Source: JAJVID01 sp963743425
GTDB taxonomy: Bacteria; Acidobacteriota; Blastocatellia; RBC074
Direction: 5' to 3'
Length of the DNA stretch: 64,000 nucleotides
NCBI GenBank assembly: GCA_963743425.1
Contig: CAVUPU010000004.1
Coordinates: 558,001-622,000, forward strand
Shown: positions 19,072-27,430 of the stretch, piece by piece
How the letters are laid out: each line of letters starts with the position of its first letter
Numbering within the stretch: the first letter of the stretch is position 1
Position numbers and translations under genes: made by a program
The notes under the pieces: generated by a model
What the model was told of the DNA's origin: nothing
The model's database searches: none
The model's input: the letters and a program-made list of their open reading frames with translations, nothing else

Positions 19072-20601
19072 ATGGCTGACCGTTACCTCATTAACCTACT
19101 CGGCGAAAATGAGCATATCCGCTTCGTCACTCGCCAACACTGGCTCGTCCTGTTCGGTGAAATTCTGTCGGAAATGGTAATAGCCGCCGTTCTGGGCGGC
19201 CTGGTTACCTTGATCTGGATGTTCTGGATACCTGACCCGCTCGTCCCGCTTGGATATCTCTTGCTGCTCTTACCAGCAGTCAGTCTGCTGCGCGATCTGC
19301 TCATCTGGAAGAACCGCCAATACGTCGTCACAAACTGGCGAGTCATTCAAATTGCCGGCGTCTTTAATAAAGAGGTCTCCGACTCCTCCCTGGAGATGGT
19401 CAACGATGTCAAACTCGAACAATCCTTTTTGGGAAGACTATTTGGTTATGGGAGCATAGAAATTCTGACTGCCAGTGAGTTGGGTGTGAGTAAGTTTAAC
19501 AAGATCGGGCGCCCTATTCGCCTGAAGACAGCTATGCTCAATGCCAAGGAAAATCTGAATCAAGGCACAGCTAAATTCGAAAGGCGCTCAGACGAAAACC
19601 AGCTACAGAAGCCCACCGGTGGGCGCAAATTTCCTCTTAAGACCATGCTCTATGTCTTAGCTGCCGCTGTATTATTGATCGTCGCTCTTTGTCTGTACGT
19701 GACGCAGCCATTGATCGGGGGCGCGAATATCTCCGCCCCGATCTCTGTCGATCCGACGAAACTGGAAACTCATGTCCGCACGTTATCTCAATCTTTCGTT
19801 CCCCGCGATGAATCTCACCCGGAGAACCTTGACCGCTGCTCCGCCTACATTCGCCGTGAGTTTGAGAGTGCCAATGCTCGAGTCTCGGAACAGCCGTTTA
19901 CCGTAGATGGCAAGACCTACCGCAATGTCATCGCGCACTTCGGCCCCGAGACAAAAGAGATGGTCGTTGTTGGAGCGCATTACGATACGGCCGGTCCTCT
20001 GCCCGGAGCGGACGATAACGCGAGTGGTGTCGCCGGCCTGCTGGAGCTCGCGCGCCTACTTGGTAATAGGCAGTTACCCATGAGAGTGGAGTTGGTGGCC
20101 TACACCTTAGAGGAACTACCGTTCTTCCGTTCAGAGCAGATGGGGAGCGCCATGCATGCGAATGCTCTGAAGCGAGAGGGCGCGGTCGTGCGGGTAATGT
20201 TTAGCCTTGAGATGATTGGATACTTCAGCGACGCTCCTGATAGCCAGCGTTTTCCCAATTCAGCTTTTTCGCTCTTCTATCCGACAGAAGGTAACTTCAT
20301 CTCGGTGGTTGGCAAAATAGGTGATGGAATGCTCGTCCGCAGGATCAAAAAAGCGATGACGGGGGCGACCAGCCTGCCCGTCTATTCGATCAACGCCCCT
20401 CGGCTGATCCCCGGAGTGGATCTCTCGGATCATTCGAGCTACTGGCAAGCAGGGTATCCGGCGGTGATGATCACGGATACGGCCTTTTATCGTAATGCGA
20501 ATTATCATACACCAGATGACACGGCGGAGAGATTAGATTATCGGCGGATGGGGCAGGCAGTTGAAGGGGTGTATGCGGCGGTGATAGATATGACACGCTG
20601 A
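19072..20601 (+). CDS. Bacterial PH (YdbS-like) domain fused to M28 metallopeptidase
   Basis: A 509-residue membrane protein. Residues 1-170 are a bPH_2-type module: two membrane helices (35-80), then KNRQYVVTNWRVIQIAGVFN and a YGSIEILTA strand pair. A further helix at about 190-210 leads into an M28-type aminopeptidase: VVVGAHYDTAGPLPGADDNA gives the metal-binding His and Asp, YTLEELPFF the Glu pair, FSLEMIGYF and DHSSYWQAGYPAVMITDTA the C-terminal His. The peptidase is predicted outside the cytoplasm. PH-M28 fusion is unusual. The gene is flanked by the Omp85 tail on the left and a diverged copy of that tail on the right, suggesting duplication or insertion. Substrate unknown. Confidence 0.87.
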   Translation: MADRYLINLLGENEHIRFVTRQHWLVLFGEILSEMVIAAVLGGLVTLIWMFWIPDPLVPLGYLLLLLPAVSLLRDLLIWKNRQYVVTNWRVIQIAGVFNKEVSDSSLEMVNDVKLEQSFLGRLFGYGSIEILTASELGVSKFNKIGRPIRLKTAMLNAKENLNQGTAKFERRSDENQLQKPTGGRKFPLKTMLYVLAAAVLLIVALCLYVTQPLIGGANISAPISVDPTKLETHVRTLSQSFVPRDESHPENLDRCSAYIRREFESANARVSEQPFTVDGKTYRNVIAHFGPETKEMVVVGAHYDTAGPLPGADDNASGVAGLLELARLLGNRQLPMRVELVAYTLEELPFFRSEQMGSAMHANALKREGAVVRVMFSLEMIGYFSDAPDSQRFPNSAFSLFYPTEGNFISVVGKIGDGMLVRRIKKAMTGATSLPVYSINAPRLIPGVDLSDHSSYWQAGYPAVMITDTAFYRNANYHTPDDTAERLDYRRMGQAVEGVYAAVIDMTR

Positions 20602-20739
20602 GACCGGATTATGTGAAGTTCAGCGCTTCAGCCGCGAAGGCGCGTGCAGGCGCCAGGCTTCTTCGTTGACCGTAAACGCGCCTTCGTTGGTTGCAAGCGC
20701 CTGTTAACCAGCATGCTAATACCCGTCTGTTCCTTGACT

Positions 20740-20958
20740 GGCTTTCTCTACGTGCTCGGCAATGTGTTCCTCCTCGTCCGCGATATCCGGTTCAAAGACA
20801 TGTCCAACACCGTAGGGCTGGGGCTGCGTTTTAACACGCCCATCGGCCCTGTAGGCGTTGATTACGGGTACCTGCTCAATCCGCCATCCTTTGTCACGCA
20901 GGGGAACGCCGTTCTGCGACCTTCGCATGGCGTCGTTCACATAAGGTTTGGACAATAA
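20740..20958 (+). pseudogene. Duplicated Omp85/TamA C-terminal tail
   Basis: The last about 68 codons (GNVFLLVRDIRFKDMSNTVG ... HIRFGQ, stop) repeat 18575-18781 at both protein and DNA level, with roughly nine in ten bases matching by eye, including the bases up to the stop codon. The upstream part of a barrel is absent; the frame from 20644 begins in unrelated sequence. It is a remnant of a second Omp85 gene or of a segmental duplication that bracketed the PH-M28 gene. Confidence 0.85.
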
Positions 20959-21098
20959 AAGCCAAGACACTCTCTTCATTTTGCGATCTCCTTTGTGTTG
21001 GATTTGCACAGGAGATACGAATGGAGATGAGTGTACGTTCATGGTCATTCGCTCGGCGTCTAAATCGGGGCAACCCAGAGTGGGTCAGGTTGTAAAAC

Positions 21099-22404
21099 CT
21101 AACGGCTTGCCTTGATGTCGTAGGCCCACAATGTTCCGAGATCGCGAATGTAAAGCCTCCCGTTCGCAATCACCGGATACGCAAACGCACTCTCCGAAAG
21201 CTGCCCCGCCTGTTTTTTCTTCGGCTGATTCGGCGGAGTGAATCGGCCCTTTTCGCGATACGCTTCCGGGGTCGCCTCCACCATCACGAAATCTCCATTC
21301 TCGTCGTGAATGTATAAATGCCCATCGGCGTAGGCTACCGAACCAGTACCTGTACTCTCAGCCTGCCACTTGATCTTCCCCGTAGTGAACTCGACCGCGA
21401 CCAGTCCCTGCCTGGCGATTCGCGTCCCGTAAAGATAGTCGCCAACCAGCACCGCGCCGCCGAAGCCGTTCGGCAGGCCGCGTGCGAAGTAGACCTGTTC
21501 GGCAGCGACGCCGGCGCCATCCGGCTTCAAACGGACGGCTCCTCCTCCGACGCTGAGCGCCCCGCCGTAGACATAGCCGTCACGCGCGACCGGCGTGAAA
21601 GCCTGCGCTGGACCCTTGGCAACTTCCTTGTAGCGCCAGAGGAAGGCGCCTGTCTTCGCATCAACCCCGACTATACCCTTGCTCAAAAACTGCACGTATT
21701 GTTTGCGACCGCCCGCTTGCACGACAATCGCCGAGGCATAGCCCGCGGGATCGGCGCCCGGAACCGCCAATTTCCAGATGACCGCGCCCGTCTTTTTGTT
21801 GAGCGCCACCATCGTGGCCTGTTCGCCGCCGGGCGTTACGACAAGGACGTCGCCATCAACCAATGGAGACTCTGCATAGGCCCATTCGTCGGGTTGGCCG
21901 CCGAACTCTTTACGGATGCTCTTCTGCCAGCGAATCTTGCCGCTGCGGGTCTCGAGGCAGGCGAGATCGCCGTCCGAGCCAAGCGCGTAGATGAAGTCTC
22001 CGTCCACAGTAGGAGTGGACCGGGCCTTCGCGTAAGGCGGGTTCTGATTCGGGTTGCCTACGACGCCGACGCGCGTTGTCCAGATCGGTTTTCCATCCTG
22101 CGTGGAGAGCGCCTGCACGAACTCATTCTCCATGCCACGGTTGCTCATCAGGTAGATCCGCGTTCCGACGACTGCCGGCGTTGAAAAGCCGTCACCGATG
22201 TCATTCACTTGCCAGAGCAAGTTTCGGTCCCTCCTTCGGCCATTGTTTAAGGAGGCCTTTCTCCTGCGAGATCCCGTTCCGTTCCGGCCCACGCCATTGA
22301 GGCCAATCGGAAGTCGAAGTCCCCATATCGGCGGGCCTTGTAAAGGACACGGCTGAGAAGCACAAACAAAGCGCCGCAATGGTAGTTAGTAATCGTGAAG
22401 TCAT
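21099..22404 (-). CDS. Secreted PQQ-type beta-propeller protein, one frameshift
   Basis: Starts at ATG 22404 with a signal peptide (LLTTIAALCLCFSAVSF) and the family opening DWPQWRGPERNGISQEKG. At about 22221 the frame must shift by one base (CCGAAACTTGCTCTGG; removing one T restores PKLLWQVND) to continue through eight-blade quinoprotein-dehydrogenase-like repeats such as STPTVDGDFIYALGSDGDLA and GSVAYADGHLYIHDENGDF. Such WPQWRGP propellers are usually non-enzymatic secreted proteins of unknown role, common in Planctomycetes, Verrucomicrobia and Acidobacteriota. A paralogue lies at 46771-48087. The shift is either assembly error or a young pseudogene. Confidence 0.82.
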
Positions 22405-22428
22405 TGTCTTCTCCTTCTGTTTATTGAA

Positions 22429-22613
22429 TTACTTTGCCGCGCAAGTGTTCGGGGGCGCAGCCTGGCGAAGGGTTTCTATCTGTTTGAGAATTAGCGCTAA
22501 GGCGGCCACAGACGGATTCAGCGTCTCTCCAGCGCCGTCGATCGCCGTGAGGGGGCCAAGAGGCTCCCCTTCAGTACTTGCGAATGTGCGGTCGTGAGGC
22601 GTATCGAGAATCC
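22429..22613 (-). pseudogene. Orphan C-terminal fragment, unknown protein
   Basis: Minus-strand codons read TPHDRTFASTEGEPLGPLTA and continue to NTCAAK and a stop, about 60 residues with protein-like composition but no start codon and no membrane segment. The right edge abuts the permease stop at 22614. It looks like the tail of a gene whose 5' part was replaced by the PadR-permease pair. Family not recognised. Confidence 0.35.
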
Positions 22614-24386
22614 CTACTCAGATCGAAGCGCCTGTAATACATTAACACGTGACGCGCGCGCCGCCGGTATGAGCGACGCGATCACCGCCGCCCCGGTGAG
22701 GACGGCGGCTGCGCCGACCGCAGGGAGCGCGCCCGGCATGCGCGTGGTCCCCAAGTAAGTTGACGCCACGCGGGCCAATACGTAGCCGAACACGGCGCCG
22801 GCAGTGATACCGACCGTGACGATTACCACGCCTTCCTTGAGGACCCGTGTCAGCAACTGCGCCGGCGTTGACCCGAGCGCCAGACGTACACCGAACTCAC
22901 GCGTTCGCGCGCTCACCGAGAACGCCAACACGCCCGCGACGCCGACGACCGCAATGAGCAGCGCGATGCCGCCGGCCATCCCTAAACCGGCCGACCGTTC
23001 GGATGACGGGAGCCGTGGAACGTAGGCGAGCAGCACGGCCGCCACCACGGCCAGCCCCGCCCCCAACCAGAGCACGCTGCCGTCCACCGTGGCTTCGAGC
23101 GCGCGAACGGAAAAGCGCGCCGCATAGCGGGCCGCCACGGTCACGAGCGGATCCGCCAGCATCAGGCCGAGCATGGCGCCCGCCGCACAGAGGACCAGGC
23201 TTTCGGCCAGCAGGGTGCGTCGGAGCGCGCCCCGGCCTGCGCCAAGCGCGGCGCGCACGGCGAGCCCCCCTTCGCGGCGGACCGACCGGGCCAGAATCAG
23301 GTTGGCGACATTCGAGCACGCGATGACGAACACCACCGCCGCCGCCGCCAGGAGCAGGAGGAGAATGGTCCGTGCGGGCGACGCGAGTTGATCGCGGAGC
23401 GTCCTGACCTGCAGTTGAACATGAGCCCGCGCGGAGTACGCTTCGGGATGCTCGCGCATGATCGACGCGTGCACGCTCTGGAGCTCGGCGCGCGCCGCAT
23501 CCAGAGTGGCGCCTGGCGCCAGCCGGCCGAACAGCTCTGTCATGCGGCGCCTGCGGTCGGTCACCATCGTCGCCCCTAGATGGTGCGGGCTCGTCACGAC
23601 GTTCGCGATGATTTGGGTCTCCTCCGGATAGGGCACTGATGGTTCGAGGACGCCGACGACGGTCGCGACGCTTGGACCGAGACGGATAGTCTTGCCGATC
23701 ACTGTTGGGTCGCTCTGGAGCGCCGTCGTCCAGAACCGGTGCGTGAGCACCGCCACGCCCGCAGCCCCGGGGCCATCATCGGCGGCGTTCAACAGGCGGC
23801 CGAGCGCCGGGCGAAGTCCCATGACCTCGAAAAATGACCCGTTGACGACACCAGCCTTCACGAGGCGGGGATCCATGCCGAACCCGATGAACGTGAAGTC
23901 GACGGTGGAAAAATCACCGAACGCGGCGATCGTCGTGACGCGCGATTTGAGGTCGGTAATTTCCGGGACTGAGAAGGTGAGGTTCTCTCTCCCGATGCCC
24001 TGGCCGGTTTGGCGGATATAGATCAGCCGATCCGCGTCCCGATTGACGAGCGGACGTAGGAGCACGCTCCGAACAACACTGAAGATCGCCGCGTTGGCGC
24101 CGATCCCCAAGGCGAGCGTCACGACCACGGTCATCGTCAGGCCCTTGGCGCGGACGAGGGAGCGCAATGCGATCCGGATATCTCGTGCGAGCGCTTCAGC
24201 CTCATCGTACCAGCGGCTGTACCACACGCGCCGCATCGAATCTCGGACAGATGGGACGTACCCAAATTCCCTCAGCGCGGCCCGGCGAGCAGCCTCGGGA
24301 TCGGCGCCGCGTTCAATCCGTTCTTTGATGTTCAGGGCCATATGGCCCCGGATTTCTTCGTCGAGTTCGTTCTGGTTCGGCTTCAT
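22614..24386 (-). CDS. ADOP-type MacB/FtsX permease with internal deletion
   Basis: A 590-residue permease. The N-terminal leader LDEEIRGHMALNIKERIERG and AARRAALREFGYV is the signature of acidobacterial duplicated orphan permeases (ADOPs). The first MacB-core and FtsX domain are present (TMTVVVTLALGIGANAAIFS; VANLILARSVRREGGLAVRA). Usual members exceed 800 residues with a second MacB-core; here YVPRLPSSERSAGLGMAGGI joins the first FtsX end directly to the second FtsX (VLAFSVSARTREFGVRLALG), so about 200-240 residues of the second periplasmic domain are missing. The start at 24386 follows AAGGAG. It lies 5 nt after the PadR gene, a typical pairing. Substrate unknown; no ATPase nearby. Confidence 0.85.
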   Translation of the reverse strand: MKPNQNELDEEIRGHMALNIKERIERGADPEAARRAALREFGYVPSVRDSMRRVWYSRWYDEAEALARDIRIALRSLVRAKGLTMTVVVTLALGIGANAAIFSVVRSVLLRPLVNRDADRLIYIRQTGQGIGRENLTFSVPEITDLKSRVTTIAAFGDFSTVDFTFIGFGMDPRLVKAGVVNGSFFEVMGLRPALGRLLNAADDGPGAAGVAVLTHRFWTTALQSDPTVIGKTIRLGPSVATVVGVLEPSVPYPEETQIIANVVTSPHHLGATMVTDRRRRMTELFGRLAPGATLDAARAELQSVHASIMREHPEAYSARAHVQLQVRTLRDQLASPARTILLLLLAAAAVVFVIACSNVANLILARSVRREGGLAVRAALGAGRGALRRTLLAESLVLCAAGAMLGLMLADPLVTVAARYAARFSVRALEATVDGSVLWLGAGLAVVAAVLLAYVPRLPSSERSAGLGMAGGIALLIAVVGVAGVLAFSVSARTREFGVRLALGSTPAQLLTRVLKEGVVIVTVGITAGAVFGYVLARVASTYLGTTRMPGALPAVGAAAVLTGAAVIASLIPAARASRVNVLQALRSE

Positions 24387-24391
24387 ACTCG

Positions 24392-24748
24392 TTACTCCTT
24401 GCTCGGCTCCGGATTCATAATGAGTCCAATCGCGTGCACGAGTTGCGACCACCGATCGCGCTCGCGCGCAAGTTGGGCCTTCCCCGCCGCCGTCAGCCGG
24501 TAGTACTTCGCCCGCTGATTCGCCTCGCTGATTCCCCACTCCGCTTTCATCCACCCACGCCGCACAAGACGGTGCAACGCAGGATAGAGAGAGCCGGTCT
24601 CGACCCTTAGGAGGTCGTCCGACTGCGCGCGGATGGCCTGGCCGATACCGTGGCCGTGACGCGGACCCCACTGCAGGGTGCGCAGGATGAGCATGTCGAG
24701 TGTGCCTTGAAGAAGATCGAGGCGGCGGTCTTTAGGGATCTTGGCCAT
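24392..24748 (-). CDS. PadR-family transcriptional regulator
   Basis: A 118-residue winged-helix repressor: LDLLQGTLDMLILRTLQWGP, then VETGSLYPALHRLVRRGWMK (recognition helix and wing) and YYRLTAAGKAQL. It forms an operon with the ADOP permease immediately downstream and is expected to repress it. The 24747-24922 palindrome that overlaps its start codon contains TAGAC/GTCTA half-sites that could be its operator. Confidence 0.95.
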   Translation of the reverse strand: MAKIPKDRRLDLLQGTLDMLILRTLQWGPRHGHGIGQAIRAQSDDLLRVETGSLYPALHRLVRRGWMKAEWGISEANQRAKYYRLTAAGKAQLARERDRWSQLVHAIGLIMNPEPSKE

Positions 24749-24922
24749 AGTCGTAGACAGTCTACGTCTAATGGTCTTTGAGTAAATAATGCAACAACAG
24801 CGTAGGGGCGGGTTTTCCCCGCCCGCATCCGTTACCAGGCGATTGGGCGGGGAAAACCCGCCCCTACGCTGTTGTTGCAGTTAATTTTCAAACGCCATTA
24901 GACGTAGATTGTCTACGACTAT
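24747..24922. repeat. Nested palindrome over the PadR promoter region
   Basis: Outer arms of 28 bp (24747-24774 and 24895-24922) match with one difference and contain GTAGACNGTCTAC. Inner arms of 35 bp (24790-24824 and 24845-24879; TGCAACAACAGCGTAGGGGC and onward) match exactly around a 20-nt loop. The left outer arm overlaps the PadR start codon by two bases, so the palindrome carries the whole PadR upstream region. The remainder to 25191 has no recognisable feature. Confidence 0.93.
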
Positions 24923-25191
24923 TTCTGAAGAGCCCGACCGCGCGACCTGACCTGCTCGGCAAGGCGCCGACCTGAGGTCTTGTCGTATGCGCGGTTCTCG
25001 CCTTGCGCCGGCTGATCAAAACGGGGTTGTCCCATCAAGCGGAACGCTGATTGGCTCCAACAACTTGTCAAAGAGCAATGGCTCTGTCTTAATTGCGTCG
25101 GCTGGGTTCATCACACTTCTGGGTCTTATGAGTCTTATAAGTCCCATTGCATGACGCTCGTAAGGGATTTTCCGCAGGAACGAGAAGGATT

Positions 25192-26160
25192 ATGAAAGCA
25201 ATCGTCGTTGAAAACTTCGGCGGGCCGGAAGCGTTGGTCTATCGCGACGCCGAAAAGCCCGCGCCCAAAGCGGGCGAAGCTTTGGTCAAGCTGGAAGCCG
25301 TCGGCCTTAACTACATTGACATTTATCACCGCACCGGGCTTTATCCGCTGCCGCGCCCGTTCATTCCCGGAATGGAGGCCGCAGGCGTCGTCGAAGCCGT
25401 TGGCCCCGATGTGGCCGAGGTCGCGGTCGGCGACCGCGTGGCTTACGCGATGCAGCCTGGCGCCTACGCCGAATACGCCGTAGCAACCGCATGGAAGCTG
25501 GTCAAAGTCCCGGAAGGAGTGAGCGCAGAACAGGCCGCCGCAGCGATGCTGCAAGGCATGACCGCTCATTACCTGACGACTTCGGTCTATCCGCTGAAAG
25601 CCGGCGAAGCGGCGTTGATCCACGCTGCGGCTGGCGGCGTCGGACTGCTGCTCATTCAAATGGTCAAACGCATCGGCGCGCGAGCCATCGGCACGGTTTC
25701 GACTGAAGCCAAAGCGGAGCTTGCCCGCGAGGCCGGAGCGGATGATGTCGTTCTTTACACCCAGCAGGATTTCGAGCAGGAGACGCGCCGGTTGACCGGC
25801 GGCAAAGGCGTTCAGGTAGTCTATGACTCAGTCGGGCGCGACACGTTTTTGAAGAGTCTGTCGTCGCTCGCGCCGCGCGGGATGATGGCGCTCTTCGGAC
25901 AATCGAGTGGTCCCGTCCCGGCCTTCGATCCGGCGCTGCTCGCGCAAAAAGGCTCGCTCTTTCTGACGCGACCGAGTCTGGCGCAATACGCCGCGACACG
26001 CGAAGAACTGCTCTGGCGCGCTGGCGATCTGTTCAACTGGATCAAATCGGGCGAGTTGAAGCTGAGGATCGAAAAGACATTCCCGCTGCGCGACGCCGCC
26101 GAAGCGCATCGGCAGCTTGAGGGCCGTAAGACGACAGGAAAGGTATTATTGATTCCCTGA
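25192..26160 (+). CDS. Zinc-free NADPH:quinone oxidoreductase (MDR family)
   Basis: A 322-residue enzyme starting MKAIVVENFGGPEALVYRD. GroES-like N-terminal half with GLNYIDIYHRTGLYPLPRPF and PGMEAAGVVEAVGPDV; Rossmann motif AAGGVGLLLIQMVKRIGARA near residue 146. Zinc-ligand cysteines are absent, as in QOR/zeta-crystallin enzymes that reduce quinones with NADPH. The start is chosen at 25192 because AGAAGGA precedes it and it matches the family start. It is monocistronic; its stop TGA at 26160 runs directly into an AT-rich 7-mer array. Confidence 0.94.
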   Translation: MKAIVVENFGGPEALVYRDAEKPAPKAGEALVKLEAVGLNYIDIYHRTGLYPLPRPFIPGMEAAGVVEAVGPDVAEVAVGDRVAYAMQPGAYAEYAVATAWKLVKVPEGVSAEQAAAAMLQGMTAHYLTTSVYPLKAGEAALIHAAAGGVGLLLIQMVKRIGARAIGTVSTEAKAELAREAGADDVVLYTQQDFEQETRRLTGGKGVQVVYDSVGRDTFLKSLSSLAPRGMMALFGQSSGPVPAFDPALLAQKGSLFLTRPSLAQYAATREELLWRAGDLFNWIKSGELKLRIEKTFPLRDAAEAHRQLEGRKTTGKVLLIP

Positions 26161-26164
26161 TCAG

Positions 26165-26506
26165 TTTTCATTTTCCATTTGCCGTTTTCCATTTGTTATT
26201 GCTCAGTCCTCTTCGTCCCAGCGGGACGATTTGATTTTAGGCAGGTCATTTATGGCCTGCTCCGGCGACGAATGTTATTTCGTCGCGTAGCGACGATTGA
26301 ATCAATGGCGCCGGCGGTTTCAACCGTCGCTACGCGACATGAGATTTTTTACCATCGCATGCAGGCCATAAATGACCTGCCTAAAATCAAGTGTCCCTAC
26401 GGGACAAAGCGGGGCTGAGCAGTTACTTCCATTTTTCATTTGCCATTGCGCCAGGCGTTGTTTGATCAATGGGGAATGGAAAATAGAAAACGGCAAATGG
26501 AAAATG
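26165..26506. repeat. Fold-back region: TTTTCCAT/ATGGAAA heptamers around nested palindromes
   Basis: Outer arrays of TTTCCAT-type 7-mers at 26165-26203 and 26426-26452 face the complementary ATGGAAA-type array at 26468-26506. Inside, a perfect 30-bp inverted repeat (26231-26260 / 26361-26390, TTGATTTTAGGCAGGTCATT and onward) encloses a 14-bp pair CGTCGCTACGCGAC (26282-26295 / 26325-26338). No ORF is credible. It sits between convergent quinone reductase and cupin genes. Confidence 0.93.
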
Positions 26507-26929
26507 TTAAGCTTCCTTCGGGGGATTCTCGACAAACCATTCCACGATCGCCGGCATATTCTTTTCGAAATCGCCCGGGATCGAAAAGTTCAAGACGGCA
26601 GCAGGGCTTGAACTTCGGTTTTCGAAATCGTGCGTCACTCCTCCCGGCGCCAATACGAAGGAGCCTTTTGGGGCGTCAATCCATTGGTCGCCGATCAGAA
26701 AGCTCATCGTTCCTTCAATCACGTAGAAAACGTCGTCTTCAGTGTGGGAGTGCGCGCCGGGGCCTTGCGTGTGCGGCTCCAGGCGCCACTCGGAGATTGA
26801 ATAAGCTCTTTGCGTTTCGTCTCCGTCCGCTTTGAAGACGGCGCTGATGCGTCCCATCGGGTACGAACGCCCGGCGCCAGGGGACAGAAAAATGCCGGCT
26901 CGTTTTGCAGAGTCGTCTTCGATGCTCAT
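26507..26929 (-). CDS. Single-domain cupin protein
   Basis: A 140-residue cupin. The first metal-binding motif is PGAHSHTEDDVFYVIEGTMS (His, His, Glu pattern) and the second VLAPGGVTHDFENR (G-x5-P-G-x-x-H). Such proteins may be small dioxygenases, isomerases or sugar-binding proteins; nothing fixes the reaction. It is last in a same-strand run with VOC protein and O-methyltransferase (gaps 15 and 18 bp), so it is probably co-transcribed with them. The C-terminal tail ends IVEWFVENPPKEA. Confidence 0.88.
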   Translation of the reverse strand: MSIEDDSAKRAGIFLSPGAGRSYPMGRISAVFKADGDETQRAYSISEWRLEPHTQGPGAHSHTEDDVFYVIEGTMSFLIGDQWIDAPKGSFVLAPGGVTHDFENRSSSPAAVLNFSIPGDFEKNMPAIVEWFVENPPKEA

Positions 26930-26944
26930 GTGTCCTCCAATTAC

Positions 26945-27412
26945 TTATTGCTCGAAGAAGGCGGCGAATCGCTTCTGTACTTCTTCAGGCGACACATCTT
27001 CCTTGCGGGTTGCGATCAGCCAGACGTGGCCGAATGGGTCTTCCAGTTTGGCGCCGCGGTCGCCGTAGAACTCGTCCTTTACCGGCTGCAATATTTTCGC
27101 TCCGGCGTCGTAAGCCTTGCTGACAATAACGTCTGCGTCTTCGACGTAAAGGTGAATCTTCACCGGTGTTCCGCCGAGCGAGTGCGGGCTGCGATGGCCG
27201 TATTCCGGATATTCGTCGGCCAGCATAATTACCGCGCGTCCGATTCTGATCTCAGCGTGCCCGATCTTCCCGCTCGGTTCTGTCAGCCGGTAGACCTCCG
27301 TCGCTCCGAAGGCTTTTTTGTAAAATTCAATGGCGGAGGACGCGTCATTGACGCACAAGTACGGCGCTGCGCCTTCACAACCATCAGGAATCGGTTTCAC
27401 TTCACTTGCCAT
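26945..27412 (-). CDS. VOC-family (PhnB/glyoxalase-like) protein
   Basis: A 155-residue two-module vicinal-oxygen-chelate protein: PYLCVNDASSAIEFYKKAFG, GHAEIRIGRAVIMLADEYPE, VKIHLYVEDADVIVSKAYDA, YGDRGAKLEDPFGHVWLIAT. This matches the PhnB/YerK-type subgroup often annotated as glyoxalase or bleomycin-resistance-like; true substrates are mostly unknown. AGGAGAAAATT precedes the start. It is in an apparent operon between O-methyltransferase and cupin. Confidence 0.92.
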   Translation of the reverse strand: MASEVKPIPDGCEGAAPYLCVNDASSAIEFYKKAFGATEVYRLTEPSGKIGHAEIRIGRAVIMLADEYPEYGHRSPHSLGGTPVKIHLYVEDADVIVSKAYDAGAKILQPVKDEFYGDRGAKLEDPFGHVWLIATRKEDVSPEEVQKRFAAFFEQ

Positions 27413-27430
27413 AATTTTCTCCTTTCTGTG

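Noticed and set aside
26179..26418. Small open frames in the fold-back region (for example a peptide like INDLPKIK)
   Set aside because: They consist of palindromic repeat translated in all frames.
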